Shown piece after piece: positions 18,524 through 27,681 of a stretch of 64,000 nucleotides of DNA. The first letter of the stretch is position 1, and every line of letters begins with the position of its first letter. Source of the stretch: Vibrio sonorensis. Lineage in GTDB: Bacteria > Pseudomonadota > Gammaproteobacteria > Enterobacterales > Vibrionaceae. The stretch covers positions 124,001 to 188,000 of the forward strand of contig NZ_LJJE01000002.1 in assembly GCF_001854765.1 (NCBI RefSeq), written 5' to 3'. A program made the position numbers and the translations under genes. The notes beneath the pieces were generated by a model. The model was not told the origin of the DNA. It made no database searches and saw nothing but the letters and a program-made list of their open reading frames with translations.

Positions 18524-20269
18524 ATGAGCGAAGCATTGGTCATTTCATCAAACTTTGTAGGCTACGCAATGGGTGTGCTGGCACTCTTTGTGTTTCTTGT
18601 GCTTGTCTATTGCGTTTATCGCGCTTTTCAACACCATTTGACTACCCTTTTAAAAGAGACGCCAACCCCTCTACTTGTTATTGAGCTTTCCTCTGGGAAA
18701 CTGAGTTATGCCAATCAAAGCGCAAGACAGCTATTAGGTATTAGAAGAGTCGGCAAGGCTTACCTATTGCCTGATTCAGTCGGTGAGGATTTCATTGTTC
18801 GCCAATTGAAATATATGGCGGGAAACTCATTTAAATCCCTAACTAGTGATTGGCCGCTCTCCTCTCGTCAGAAAGTCAAAATTGAACTCGCGGGTCGAAA
18901 GACGATATTTATGGGCAAACGCAGTTGGCTCATTTATGCCTCTAAGCGTCAATCAAGTCGCCAAGAGTTTTCAGAAGAGATCCACTCCTTGCAAATGATC
19001 AAAAGTGCGTTTGATAATTTGTCCGAACTTATTTTCCTCAAAGATCTTCAAGGGAACTTGTTAGTGACCAATCGCGCTTTCGAAAAGTTTTGGCATGAAC
19101 GAGTGGAAGAGGGGAGCACCGATATTAAAGGTGAAATGAAAGGTCGAATTAGCAAACAGCATTGGACGACAGCGCCAGATGGCAGAAGTTGCTTACTCGA
19201 AACCTATCAAAGCACTTTACTGTCAGTGACGGGTGAAAAGCTGGGTACACTCGGAATTAGCCATGATGTTACCGACTGGCACAACATCCAGAAAAGTCTA
19301 AGAGACGAAATGGAAAAACGCCGAGATACCGAGGTCGCCCTTGCCCAGCGCGATACCATCTTGCAAAACATTCTCGAATCTAGCCCAGATTCGATCGGCA
19401 TTTTTAACGAAAATATGGTTTATCAGGCGTGTAACGAACCGTTTGTTCACGCGCTTGGTATTGCTGAGGTTTCAGATTTGATTGGCAAACGCCTTCAAGA
19501 TGTGGTGCCCAACGAAATGTACGCTCGTATTTCTGCAAGTGATAGTCAGGTGCTACACGAGGGTAAATCTTTGCGTTATATCGATAAAACGCGCAGCTCA
19601 ACAGGGAGTTACGTTTGGTATGACGTGGTGAAGTCCCCCTTCCGAGATCCTGCGTCGGGCACAAACGGTGTTTTAATCATGGCAAGGGACGTCTCTGAGC
19701 GTTACCTCGCGGAGCAAAAGCTAGAAGAAGCGAACCAAGAGTTGGCTAGACTGAGTTTTATTGATGGGTTGACTCAAGTAGGCAACCGCAGGAAGTTTGA
19801 TGAACAGCTTCAGATCGTGTGGAATCTGCACGTTCGCGAGAAAACGCCCCTGACCATTATGCTTTGTGATATCGACTTCTTTAAAGGTTTCAACGATCAC
19901 TACGGGCATTTACAGGGAGATGAAGCGCTGATCAAAGTAGCGGCTGCATTTGAGTCAGTGCTCACTCGATCGAGCGATTGTGTTGCTCGTTACGGTGGAG
20001 AGGAGTTTGGCTTTATTTTGCCAAACACAACGGCAGAAGGCGCAGCGAAAATCGCACAGCGTCTCCACAATAAGATCCTTTCCCTAGCAATACCTCATCA
20101 AGCCTCATCGGTCAGCGAGCAGTTAACCGTGAGCATTGGTGTGATCTCTTCTACCCCTCAAAATGAAGAACTGCCAGAAACCATGGTAGCAATGGCAGAT
20201 AGCGCTCTTTATCAAGCCAAAGCCGAAGGTCGAAATCGCACTAGCGTTCACCCTGCCTCGGACAGCTAA
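18524..20269 (+). CDS. Membrane-anchored PAS-PAS-GGDEF diguanylate cyclase
   Basis: 581 residues. One N-terminal membrane span (about 10-33, YAMGVLALFVFLVLVYCVYR) precedes PAS-like sensor segments (one near 160-260 ending GTLGISHDVTDWHN, another near 285-400 ending VLIMARDVSERYLAEQ). The C-terminal GGDEF domain has the GGEEF signature at about 491-495 and an RxxD inhibitory site (RSSD, about 482-485) at the canonical five-residue spacing. It should therefore make cyclic di-GMP with product feedback inhibition. No EAL domain. A GGDEF gene between yhcC and arcB is, to my knowledge, the order in Vibrio cholerae as well. The signal sensed is unknown. Confidence 0.9.
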   Translation: MSEALVISSNFVGYAMGVLALFVFLVLVYCVYRAFQHHLTTLLKETPTPLLVIELSSGKLSYANQSARQLLGIRRVGKAYLLPDSVGEDFIVRQLKYMAGNSFKSLTSDWPLSSRQKVKIELAGRKTIFMGKRSWLIYASKRQSSRQEFSEEIHSLQMIKSAFDNLSELIFLKDLQGNLLVTNRAFEKFWHERVEEGSTDIKGEMKGRISKQHWTTAPDGRSCLLETYQSTLLSVTGEKLGTLGISHDVTDWHNIQKSLRDEMEKRRDTEVALAQRDTILQNILESSPDSIGIFNENMVYQACNEPFVHALGIAEVSDLIGKRLQDVVPNEMYARISASDSQVLHEGKSLRYIDKTRSSTGSYVWYDVVKSPFRDPASGTNGVLIMARDVSERYLAEQKLEEANQELARLSFIDGLTQVGNRRKFDEQLQIVWNLHVREKTPLTIMLCDIDFFKGFNDHYGHLQGDEALIKVAAAFESVLTRSSDCVARYGGEEFGFILPNTTAEGAAKIAQRLHNKILSLAIPHQASSVSEQLTVSIGVISSTPQNEELPETMVAMADSALYQAKAEGRNRTSVHPASDS

Positions 20270-20465
20270 GCTACAGCGATTTAGACTTGCGGGAGGATTT
20301 TTTTGCTGTTGTGAGACGCATCCACCTTGTTGACGGCGAATCTCTTACTACCATAGAACAAAAAAGGTAGACTGCTGTTTAATCTCTTCTTTTCTTTTGC
20401 TTGTACGGGTGAATGTTTCTCAAAGGTAGCGAAAGAGCGCGCGACCTTTTCTCACGGAGTGTTTA

Positions 20466-22805
20466 ATGAAGCCAATAAAAAACCTCGCACAATACTACGT
20501 AGACCTACTGGTAAAGCTGGGCATTCTGCGTTTTTCGATTCTCCTCGCCTTGGCACTTGTGGCGCTAGCGGTGGTGGTACAGGTCGGTATTACTTTAGTG
20601 CTGACGGGATATGTCGATGATATTGATATTGTTCGTTCGGTGTTTTTTGGTCTGATCATTACACCTTGGGCAGTGTATTTTCTCTCCGTAGTGGTCGATC
20701 AACTCGAAGAGTCTCGACAGCGTCTCTCCAAACTGGTTGCCAAATTAAAAGATATGCGAGGTCGAGATCAGGAACTCAATATCAAGCTTCAGCAAAATAT
20801 CTCTAAACTGAATCAAGAAATTGAAGAGCGAATTAAAGCTGAAGAAGCCCGAGAAGAGGCGATGAAAGACCTAGAAAACGAGGTCTATCAGAGAGAGCGA
20901 ACCCAAATGGAACTGGCTGAGCGAACAGCGCTATTGCGCTCATTTATCGATGCGTCACCAGACTTAATCTATTACCGCAACGCAGAAGGCGTGTTCTCCG
21001 GCTGTAACAGGGCGATGGAAGAGCTGACGGGTAAAAAAGAGAGCCAATTGGTAGGGCTTACCCCTTGGGAAGTATATAGCAAAGAAGTGGCTCAGCAGAT
21101 CGTCGATACGGATGAGAAAGTATTTGCCGATAATCAAACCCTCACTTACGAGCAATGGTTGGAATATCCCGATGGTCGCAAAGCCTATTTTGAACTGAGA
21201 AAAGTGCCTTTTTACAGCAAAGAAGGCCGTCACTTAGGTTTGGTCGGCTTTGGTCGTGACATCACTGAACGCAAACGCCATGAAGAGTCATTAGAAAAAG
21301 CGAGTAGGGATAAAACGACCTTTATCTCTACCATCAGTCACGAATTGAGAACCCCCCTCAATGGTATTGTTGGTTTGAGTCGTATGCTGCTTGATACTCA
21401 GTTGACAGAAGAGCAGCGACATCATATGCAGACGATTAATGTCAGCGCTGTGACATTGGGCAATATCTTTAATGACATTATCGATATGGACAAGTTTGAT
21501 CGCCGCAAGTTGGAACTCTACCCAGCCCCTTTAAACTTTGAAGACTTTGTAGTGGAGATGGAAAGCGTTTCCGCACTTATGGCTCAACAAAAAGGCTTGC
21601 GCTTTGACTTAGAGAGACTGAGCGACTTTCCCGTCGCTATTGAAGCGGATGCGACGCGACTTCGACAGGTGCTTTGGAATTTGATCAGCAATGCGATGAA
21701 GTTTACCAAGGAGGGCGGGGTCGTAATGACGGTTAGCGCCGAAACTCATCGAGATAGTGCGACCATTGTTATTGAAGTTGAAGATAGCGGTGTGGGGATC
21801 CCAGAAAAAGAGCTCGATAAGATTTTTGCAATGTACTATCAGGTCAAATCTGGCAAAGATAACCTACATGCCGTCGGTACGGGGATTGGCTTAGCGGTGT
21901 CTAGGCAACTTATCAAGATGATGAACGGCGACATTACCGTTACTAGTGAAGAAGGCTTTGGTAGCACATTTACTGTCACCATAGAAGTTCCTTTGGCGGA
22001 GCTACCAGAAGTCAAAGTTCCGGATACCGATAAGCAGCCAAGTTTGAATATCTTTATGGTTGAAGATATTGAGCTTAACGTTACGGTTGCTAAGTCCTTG
22101 CTGGAAAGCTTGGGGCATACGGTAAAAGTGGCCATGAATGGGCAAGATGCATTGCTGCAGTTTAGCCCAGAAGAGTTTGATCTTGTCTTTCTCGATATTC
22201 AATTACCAGATATGACAGGGTTTGATATCGCAGAGCACTATCGCAAGACGTATGAAAACTTGCCACCATTAGTTGCACTGACTGCTAATGTTTTGAAAAA
22301 CAAGCAAGAGTACTTAGATAGAGGTATGGACGATGCCATTAGTAAGCCCCTATCTGTTACCGCAATACAAGACGTGATCTGCAAGTTTGTCGCCAACTCG
22401 GTTGAGGAGCTTCCTGTGCAAAAGCCCGAACTCGACGCTGTGGATAGCGACGAGATTTATCAGCGCTTATTAGATCTTAATATGCTCGACTCTTATGTGG
22501 GTATAGTAGGTGCTCAACCTGTATTAGATAGCATAGAGATGTTTGAGCAGATGATGCCAGAGTATATTGAAGTACTCGACTCTAACATGACTGCAAAAGA
22601 CCAAGAAGGTATTGTGTCCGAGGCTCATAAGATAAAAGGCGCGGCGGGCTCTATTGGATTACAGCACATTCAGCAAGTCGCTCAGAAAGCCCAATCTCCG
22701 GATCTACCTGCTTGGTGGGAGAACATTGATGACTGGGTAGAAGAAATTAAAAACGAATACCAAAATGATATAGAAATCTTAAAACAATGGTTATCACAAA
22801 GGTGA
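20466..22805 (+). CDS. arcB: Aerobic respiration control sensor kinase ArcB
   Basis: 779 residues. A tripartite hybrid histidine kinase that senses the quinone pool redox state and phosphorylates ArcA. Two N-terminal membrane spans (about 23-45 and 58-77) are followed by a coiled coil, a PAS domain (about 150-275), the H-box ISHELRTPLNGIVGL with His292, ATPase boxes (NLISNAMKFT, VEDSGVGIP, GTGIGLAVSR), a receiver domain with Asp577 (VFLDIQLPDMTG) and a C-terminal Hpt domain with His721 (EAHKIKGAAGS). His292 has the same number as in E. coli ArcB. A possible TTGACG -35 box lies upstream (20330-20335). Four bases separate it from the lipoprotein gene. Confidence 0.96.
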   Translation: MKPIKNLAQYYVDLLVKLGILRFSILLALALVALAVVVQVGITLVLTGYVDDIDIVRSVFFGLIITPWAVYFLSVVVDQLEESRQRLSKLVAKLKDMRGRDQELNIKLQQNISKLNQEIEERIKAEEAREEAMKDLENEVYQRERTQMELAERTALLRSFIDASPDLIYYRNAEGVFSGCNRAMEELTGKKESQLVGLTPWEVYSKEVAQQIVDTDEKVFADNQTLTYEQWLEYPDGRKAYFELRKVPFYSKEGRHLGLVGFGRDITERKRHEESLEKASRDKTTFISTISHELRTPLNGIVGLSRMLLDTQLTEEQRHHMQTINVSAVTLGNIFNDIIDMDKFDRRKLELYPAPLNFEDFVVEMESVSALMAQQKGLRFDLERLSDFPVAIEADATRLRQVLWNLISNAMKFTKEGGVVMTVSAETHRDSATIVIEVEDSGVGIPEKELDKIFAMYYQVKSGKDNLHAVGTGIGLAVSRQLIKMMNGDITVTSEEGFGSTFTVTIEVPLAELPEVKVPDTDKQPSLNIFMVEDIELNVTVAKSLLESLGHTVKVAMNGQDALLQFSPEEFDLVFLDIQLPDMTGFDIAEHYRKTYENLPPLVALTANVLKNKQEYLDRGMDDAISKPLSVTAIQDVICKFVANSVEELPVQKPELDAVDSDEIYQRLLDLNMLDSYVGIVGAQPVLDSIEMFEQMMPEYIEVLDSNMTAKDQEGIVSEAHKIKGAAGSIGLQHIQQVAQKAQSPDLPAWWENIDDWVEEIKNEYQNDIEILKQWLSQR

Positions 22806-22809
22806 AGAG

Positions 22810-23256
22810 ATGAAGAAAGTAGCAGCAGTAGTTCTAGGTTTAGGCCTGTTAGCAGGTTGCTCTAGTCAACAGGGTGAGTGGGTTGATAATCGTCCAGTAG
22901 AATTTGCAGGAACCAGCTTAAGTTTGGAAAGCAACCTTTGGTTTAACAAGATGCCAACCATTGGTGAGGTTCAAGACAAGACGCTCCACGGCGCGGTGTA
23001 TTTAGAAGCGGAAGAGACCTTACCTGCGGATCTCGAAATCGAAAGTGTTACGTTGCGTCAAGGTGATGAAGTGGTGTTGATTGAAGGTGATTTACTCGAG
23101 CTTCGAACTCATAGTGAGCACAAGTGGGAAGTAGCATTTGTGTGGCAACTGGAACTAGAAGAGTCTCAACCAGTGGATGTCGCTTTAACCCTAAATGACG
23201 GGCAAAGCTCGCAAATTATCGTTGAGCAGGACGTTAAAATAGACTCGGTTTATTAA
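22810..23256 (+). CDS. Putative lipoprotein, conserved hypothetical
   Basis: 148 residues. The signal peptide and lipobox LLAGC place the lipidated Cys at 17. Ser18 at +2 predicts outer-membrane sorting by the Lol rule. The mature part is acidic and beta-rich, with LESNLWFNKMPTIGE as the most distinctive stretch, and no catalytic motif. It starts 4 bases after the arcB stop with AGGTGAAG before the ATG, so it is cotranscribed with arcB. A bidirectional terminator follows. I recognise no family; function is unknown. Confidence 0.75.
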   Translation: MKKVAAVVLGLGLLAGCSSQQGEWVDNRPVEFAGTSLSLESNLWFNKMPTIGEVQDKTLHGAVYLEAEETLPADLEIESVTLRQGDEVVLIEGDLLELRTHSEHKWEVAFVWQLELEESQPVDVALTLNDGQSSQIIVEQDVKIDSVY

Positions 23257-23271
23257 TCTGAAGCCAAACAA

Positions 23272-23298
23272 AAAGGGCTTGCCACTGGCAAGCCCTTT
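23272..23298. terminator. Bidirectional terminator between the arcB-lipoprotein unit and tolC
   Basis: Perfect 13-bp inverted repeat AAAGGGCTTGCCA/TGGCAAGCCCTTT with A and T runs at the ends, between convergent genes. Confidence 0.9.
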
Positions 23299-23316
23299 GC
23301 GATTTCAATCGATGGA

Positions 23317-24648
23317 TTACACCGCTGGTTTTAGGCCGGCGTTGACATCAATAATATCTTGCTCATTCAAGGTGCCCACCGCTTGGCGAAGCTGTAGTAC
23401 GCTCAAGATGTAGTTGTAGCGAGCGTTAGACAGGTTCTTATTCGCGTCGTATAGACGGCGGGTTGCATCAAGCACGTCAACAATTGTACGCGTACCTACA
23501 TCAAATCCAGCTTCTGTTGCTTCTAAGGCAGAGCGAGCAGAAACAACGGTTTGCTCGTAAGCGCGAAGTGCACCAATCGAAGCGCTGATATTGTTGTTAA
23601 ATGCGCGAACGTCTTTGACAACACTGCGGTAAGTGGCTTCAAGATCTTGGCTTGCAGCGACATAGTTGTACTCAGCCTGTTTAGTCAGAGACGTCACTTT
23701 ACCACCTAGGTAAAGAGGAATTGACAGGTTTAGGCCGACGTTAAACATATCCTGATCATATTCGTCAGTGGCGGTTGCCCCGTTGCTTTGATCAGTAAGA
23801 GAGTAGCTGCCATCTAGCGTCAGTGAAGGTAAGTGACCTGAACTTGCTAGAGAAATATTGTCACGAGCAATATCTTGTCCGATGCGAGCGCTTAGCAAAC
23901 TAAGGTTTTCTTGCTGAGCTTTTTTAACTAGCGCGTCAATGGTCTCTTCCGTTTTGCTAGCAGAGAAACGCTTAGTATCAAGGACGTGCAGGTTGTCGTG
24001 CTCTTGACCAGTAATTTCACGAAGGCCTTCGTAGCTGTTGGTTAGGCTGTTTTCTGCCAGTACTTCATCAGCGAGTACGCCGTCGTACTGAGCCTGTGCA
24101 TCATGCACATCAGTGATAGCAGACAGACCAACTTCAAAACGCTGTTTAGTTTGCTCAAGTTGACGACCGACCGCCGCTTTTTCTGCACGAACAAACTCAA
24201 GGTTATCTTGAGCTTTCAGTACATCAAAGTAGGCTTGTGCAACGCGTAAAATAAGCGCTTGCTGCGTTGCCGCATAGGCAGCGTCAGTTTTGCGAGCGGT
24301 TTTTTCTGAAGTATCTAAAGTCACCCAGCTAGAGCGGTTAAACAGCTCTTGGCTAAAACCGATAGCACCAGTGAATTGGTTGCTGTCCAGATCGGCTGAA
24401 CCACCTGCATCAAAATCACGTTCACCGCGGTTAATATCATAACCTGCCGTTAAGCTGATCTGAGGTAGTAAAGTACTGCGGCTAGAGTTGACGGCTTCAA
24501 AAGCGGCATCCCTTTGAGCTGCAATGCTAAGAAGTTTTGGATCGTGTTCCTTTGCCTGCTTGTAGATTTCTGCGAGCGTATCGGCCCAAGCGGTACTGCT
24601 CACGCTTCCCAGTGCGGCACTAATCAATAATGGAAGCAGTTTTCTCAT
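23317..24648 (-). CDS. tolC: Outer-membrane efflux channel TolC
   Basis: 443 residues from Met7 of the longest reading; that ATG has AGGA upstream and starts a normal signal peptide (MRKLLPLLISAALGS...TAWA). TolC trimers form the outer-membrane and periplasmic tunnel for type I secretion and RND or MFS efflux pumps. The two-repeat structure is visible: long heptad-rich helices (RQLEQTKQRFEVGLSAITDVHDAQAQ and the equivalent ALEATEAGFDVGTRTIVDVLDATR) and short beta segments. The G(L/T)xxIxDV motifs are the tip-turn regions. It is somewhat shorter than E. coli TolC, mostly at the C-terminus. Divergent from nudF, as in E. coli. Confidence 0.94.
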   Translation of the reverse strand: MRKLLPLLISAALGSVSSTAWADTLAEIYKQAKEHDPKLLSIAAQRDAAFEAVNSSRSTLLPQISLTAGYDINRGERDFDAGGSADLDSNQFTGAIGFSQELFNRSSWVTLDTSEKTARKTDAAYAATQQALILRVAQAYFDVLKAQDNLEFVRAEKAAVGRQLEQTKQRFEVGLSAITDVHDAQAQYDGVLADEVLAENSLTNSYEGLREITGQEHDNLHVLDTKRFSASKTEETIDALVKKAQQENLSLLSARIGQDIARDNISLASSGHLPSLTLDGSYSLTDQSNGATATDEYDQDMFNVGLNLSIPLYLGGKVTSLTKQAEYNYVAASQDLEATYRSVVKDVRAFNNNISASIGALRAYEQTVVSARSALEATEAGFDVGTRTIVDVLDATRRLYDANKNLSNARYNYILSVLQLRQAVGTLNEQDIIDVNAGLKPAV

Positions 24649-24882
24649 GGTATATATTCCTGCCATAAATATGAAAGAAGTTGATGGGTCAAGAGTTTAA
24701 CGTAAAACGAAGCGTTTTCCTCGAAACTTTGCCTTTTTTTACATCATAACTATCCAGTTGTGCAATATATTTAATTAATCAATTAAAAAACGTTGTAACT
24801 TTTGTACAAAAAGTTGAGCCACGTCCTTGGAAATACGGGTAATCTCTCAGTAAACTATAAGATTCACTCAGAGAGGTTATAA

Positions 24883-25512
24883 ATGCAACAGTCTGACAAG
24901 CAACTAGGTGAATTTACACCCCAAGATGTGGAAGTTTTCTCAAAAGAGACCCTTTTTAAGGGCTTCTTTAAAATGGTGAAGTATCGCTTCCGACATAAGT
25001 TGTTTGAAGGAGGTTGGAGTCAACCGATCGAGCGGGAGATGTTTGAGCGCGGTCACGCTGCAGCTATGTTGCCCTATGATCCAGTAAAGGATGAAGTGGT
25101 TATCATCGAGCAAATCAGAGTGGGCGCACTTGAACACGAGTCTCCTTGGCAAATGGAAATCGTTGCTGGAATCATAGACAGGGACGAAACTGCTGAGTCG
25201 GTAGTTAAACGAGAAGCGCAAGAAGAAGCCGGTCTTGAGGTCGGTAAAGTGGAAAAGGTGACTTCTTATTACCCTTCTTCCGGAGGATGTTCAGAAAAAC
25301 TCGACGTCTACGTGGGAGAAATCAGCACAGAAGGTGCGGGTGGCGTTCATGGTTTAGACTATGAAGGAGAAGATATTCGCGTCCACGTGCTAAGTCGTCA
25401 AGAAGCCTATCATTGGGTAACGAGCGGCAAGTTCGAAAATGGCGCTTCTATTATCGCCTTACAATGGTTGCAGTTGAACTATCAGGAATTACAGGAAAAA
25501 TGGCAGAAGTAG
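24883..25512 (+). CDS. nudF: ADP-ribose pyrophosphatase (Nudix)
   Basis: 209 residues. Hydrolyses ADP-ribose to AMP and ribose 5-phosphate. The Nudix box lies at 96-118 (GIIDRDETAESVVKREAQEEAGL), with catalytic glutamates in REAQEEAG. The surroundings (RFEGGWSQPIEREMFERGHA-type N-terminus, SYYPSSGGCSEKLDVYVGE) match NudF. It heads the tolC-divergent cluster nudF-yqiB-cpdA-yqiA-parE as in E. coli. The stop overlaps the yqiB start by 13 bases. Confidence 0.93.
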   Translation: MQQSDKQLGEFTPQDVEVFSKETLFKGFFKMVKYRFRHKLFEGGWSQPIEREMFERGHAAAMLPYDPVKDEVVIIEQIRVGALEHESPWQMEIVAGIIDRDETAESVVKREAQEEAGLEVGKVEKVTSYYPSSGGCSEKLDVYVGEISTEGAGGVHGLDYEGEDIRVHVLSRQEAYHWVTSGKFENGASIIALQWLQLNYQELQEKWQK

Positions 25513-25939
25513 CACCAAAACGTCCATACCACGTCGACTTAGCGGAGTTGATGCGCACGTATGAGACCAATTATGCCAAATTGAACGCGTTATTACCCAA
25601 TGCTCCAACGGTTGGGGATGTGCGTTGTTACCAAGCTGCCAGTATGTCTTATCAAATTGAAGTGGGCGAGGTCACAAAGTACACAACTTTGGTCGACATC
25701 TGTCAAAGCGATAAAATTCCGGTATTTCCATTGCCTAAGATGTCTGTCAGGCTGTACCACGATGCCCGTGTAGCAGAAGTGCTAACTTGCGCGCATCTTA
25801 AGCGCATCAAGCGCGCAACGAGTACCCAAATGATAAGATGGTACAGAAGGATGAAAAAGCACAGCTAAATCGTTTTTTAGGAGATTGGCTGACGTTTTGC
25901 TTACGCCACGGTATTAGTCGAAACCCAATACAACATTAG
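25500..25939 (+). CDS. yqiB: DUF1249 family protein YqiB, frameshifted
   Basis: About 146 residues after repair. The start ATG (MAEVAPKRPYHVDLAELMR) lies inside the end of nudF and has CAGGAA before it. The core VGDVRCYQ...YEVGEVTKYTTLVDICQ...RLYHDARVAEVLTC is the DUF1249 pattern. Near 25818 a GG run appears one base short; the restored C-terminus reads EYPNDKMVQKDEKAQLNRFLGDWL and ends at 25939. The function of the family is unknown; it is conserved next to cpdA in gamma-proteobacteria. Confidence 0.82.
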
Positions 25940-25953
25940 TCAGGTTAAGAATT

Positions 25954-26775
25954 TTGAAATTGTCTTATAGCTCAAAGAGTTCGAGCAGTATTAAGCTATT
26001 ACAGATAACGGATACTCACCTGTTTGCTCCTGCAGACGGGCGGCTGCTTAGTATAAATACCAGCGAAAGCTTTACTTCGGTAGTGAATGCGATTGTTGAA
26101 GAAAATGTTGAGTTTGATGCCATTCTGGCAACGGGTGATATTTCTCAAGACCATACCGAAGCGTCATACCAACGATTTGAAAAGGGTATTCTACCGTTGG
26201 AAAAGCCGTGCTTTTGGTTGCCCGGTAATCACGACTACAAGCCAAGTATGGGGAGCGTTTTACCTTCGCCGCAAATACATCAAACAGAACAAGTGTTGCT
26301 GGGGGATCACTGGCAGGTAATCCTATTGGACTCGCAGGTCGTTGGCGTTCCTCATGGCGAATTGAGTGAAGAGCAGCTCACCTTACTGGATTCGGCCTTA
26401 TCGCAATACCCAGAAAAAAGTGCGTTGGTACTACTGCACCACCATCCGGTTTTAGCGGGGAGCGCTTGGCTGGATCAGCACACCCTTAAAAAGAGTGAAG
26501 CTTTTTGGGATGTGGTAGGTCGACACAATACTGTTAAAGCCGTTTTGTGTGGACATATTCACCAAGACTTGGATAAAGATGTGAATGGTGTACGTGTTAT
26601 CGCAACACCGTCGACTTGTGTGCAGTTTAAACCAAATTCAGATGACTTCGCATTGGACAACCAGTCTCCGGGTTGGCGAGAATTAGAGCTTTGCGATGAT
26701 GGAAGTTTGAAAACGGTTATCAAACGCTTACCAGCGGGCGCATATCAACCCGATTTTCACTCTACAGGATACTAA
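25954..26775 (+). CDS. cpdA: 3',5'-cyclic AMP phosphodiesterase
   Basis: 273 residues, starting at TTG. CpdA hydrolyses cAMP and so limits CRP activity. The metallophosphoesterase signature is complete: D20 and H22 (ITDTHLF), D62 (TGDISQD), N92-H93-D94 (PGNHDYK), a HHHP block and GHIHQD near the C-terminus, which hold the dinuclear metal site. No ATG nearby keeps the N-terminus. A terminator-like hairpin (26776-26802) begins at the stop codon. Confidence 0.94.
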   Translation: MKLSYSSKSSSSIKLLQITDTHLFAPADGRLLSINTSESFTSVVNAIVEENVEFDAILATGDISQDHTEASYQRFEKGILPLEKPCFWLPGNHDYKPSMGSVLPSPQIHQTEQVLLGDHWQVILLDSQVVGVPHGELSEEQLTLLDSALSQYPEKSALVLLHHHPVLAGSAWLDQHTLKKSEAFWDVVGRHNTVKAVLCGHIHQDLDKDVNGVRVIATPSTCVQFKPNSDDFALDNQSPGWRELELCDDGSLKTVIKRLPAGAYQPDFHSTGY

Positions 26776-26802
26776 GATAAGGCTCATTGATTGAGCCTTA
26801 TC
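26776..26802 (+). terminator. Hairpin after cpdA
   Basis: Perfect 11-bp stem GATAAGGCTCA/TGAGCCTTATC with a 5-nt loop directly after the cpdA stop. The following bases are not a good U run, so it may be an attenuator or mRNA-stabilising structure before yqiA rather than a full terminator. Confidence 0.5.
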
Positions 26803-26822
26803 TCATTATGGCGGTAAACAAA

Positions 26823-27407
26823 ATGAATCAATCCTCGCTGCTTCTCTACATTCACGGATTTAACAGTTCTCCTCAGTCTCATAAAGCCAATGTGATGGCT
26901 GAGTATTGTCAAACCCATAGACCAGATATCAAAGTGATTACTCCGCAGATGGCTTGCTTTCCCGAGGAGGCAGCATCTCAGCTTCTAGAGATAGTGGAGC
27001 AGCATCGCAGGGATTATCGAATCGCTTTGATTGGCAGTTCGCTAGGCGGCTACCTCTCCGTGTGGTTAAACCACAAATTTGGTTTTAAAGCGGCGGTAAT
27101 TAACCCAGCCGTTAGGCCCTATGAGTTACTCCAAGACTACTTGGGCGAGCAAGAAAACCCGTATACGGGTCAGAAGTATATGCTGGAAGACAAGCATATT
27201 GACCAGCTGCGAACACTAGATGTTGCAGAGATACAAGCACCAACCGATTTTTGGTTGCTGCAACAAGAAGGGGATGAAATTTTAGATTACCGAGATGCGG
27301 TAGTGCGCTTTAAGGGAGCGAAGCAAACGGTAGAGCCAAATGGCGATCATAGTTTCGTCAATTTTGAGCGCTACCCTAGCCAAATTATTGAGTTTCTTGA
27401 GTTATAG
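26823..27407 (+). CDS. yqiA: Esterase YqiA (alpha/beta hydrolase)
   Basis: 194 residues from the ATG at 26823; upstream in-frame starts fall in the cpdA hairpin or lack a ribosome binding site. YIHGFNSSPQSHKA is the oxyanion-hole region, GSSLGGY holds the nucleophile serine, and GDHSF near the C-terminus supplies the catalytic histidine, with the acid probably in QQEGDEILDY. E. coli YqiA is an esterase on short acyl esters. It lies between cpdA and parE, as in E. coli. Confidence 0.88.
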   Translation: MNQSSLLLYIHGFNSSPQSHKANVMAEYCQTHRPDIKVITPQMACFPEEAASQLLEIVEQHRRDYRIALIGSSLGGYLSVWLNHKFGFKAAVINPAVRPYELLQDYLGEQENPYTGQKYMLEDKHIDQLRTLDVAEIQAPTDFWLLQQEGDEILDYRDAVVRFKGAKQTVEPNGDHSFVNFERYPSQIIEFLEL

Positions 27408-27681
27408 AACGAAAAGTACTCAAGGAACACAAAGGAGCAGTGACTTGGCATATTTATCTGCCTAGTTCACTCATTCATTGAGGGAAGAGTCATAATTTTA
27501 CGAGTTACTTACCTATCACTCTTGACATAGGAAGGTCTCTCTCTGACTATGTTTCCCCAGTACTTCTGCAGTTGAGAATGCTGATAAATAGGGCGTTTTG
27601 AGTCATTTTTCATCTAGATTAGAAAAACAGCTTTATTCTCCTGCAAAGTGAACATTTTAATTTCGAACGATATTCCGTGTT

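Noticed and set aside
27165-27178. CCCGTATACGGG palindrome, similar to the GntR operators
   Set aside because: It is inside yqiA coding sequence, and the flanks differ from ACGTATACGT; probably chance.
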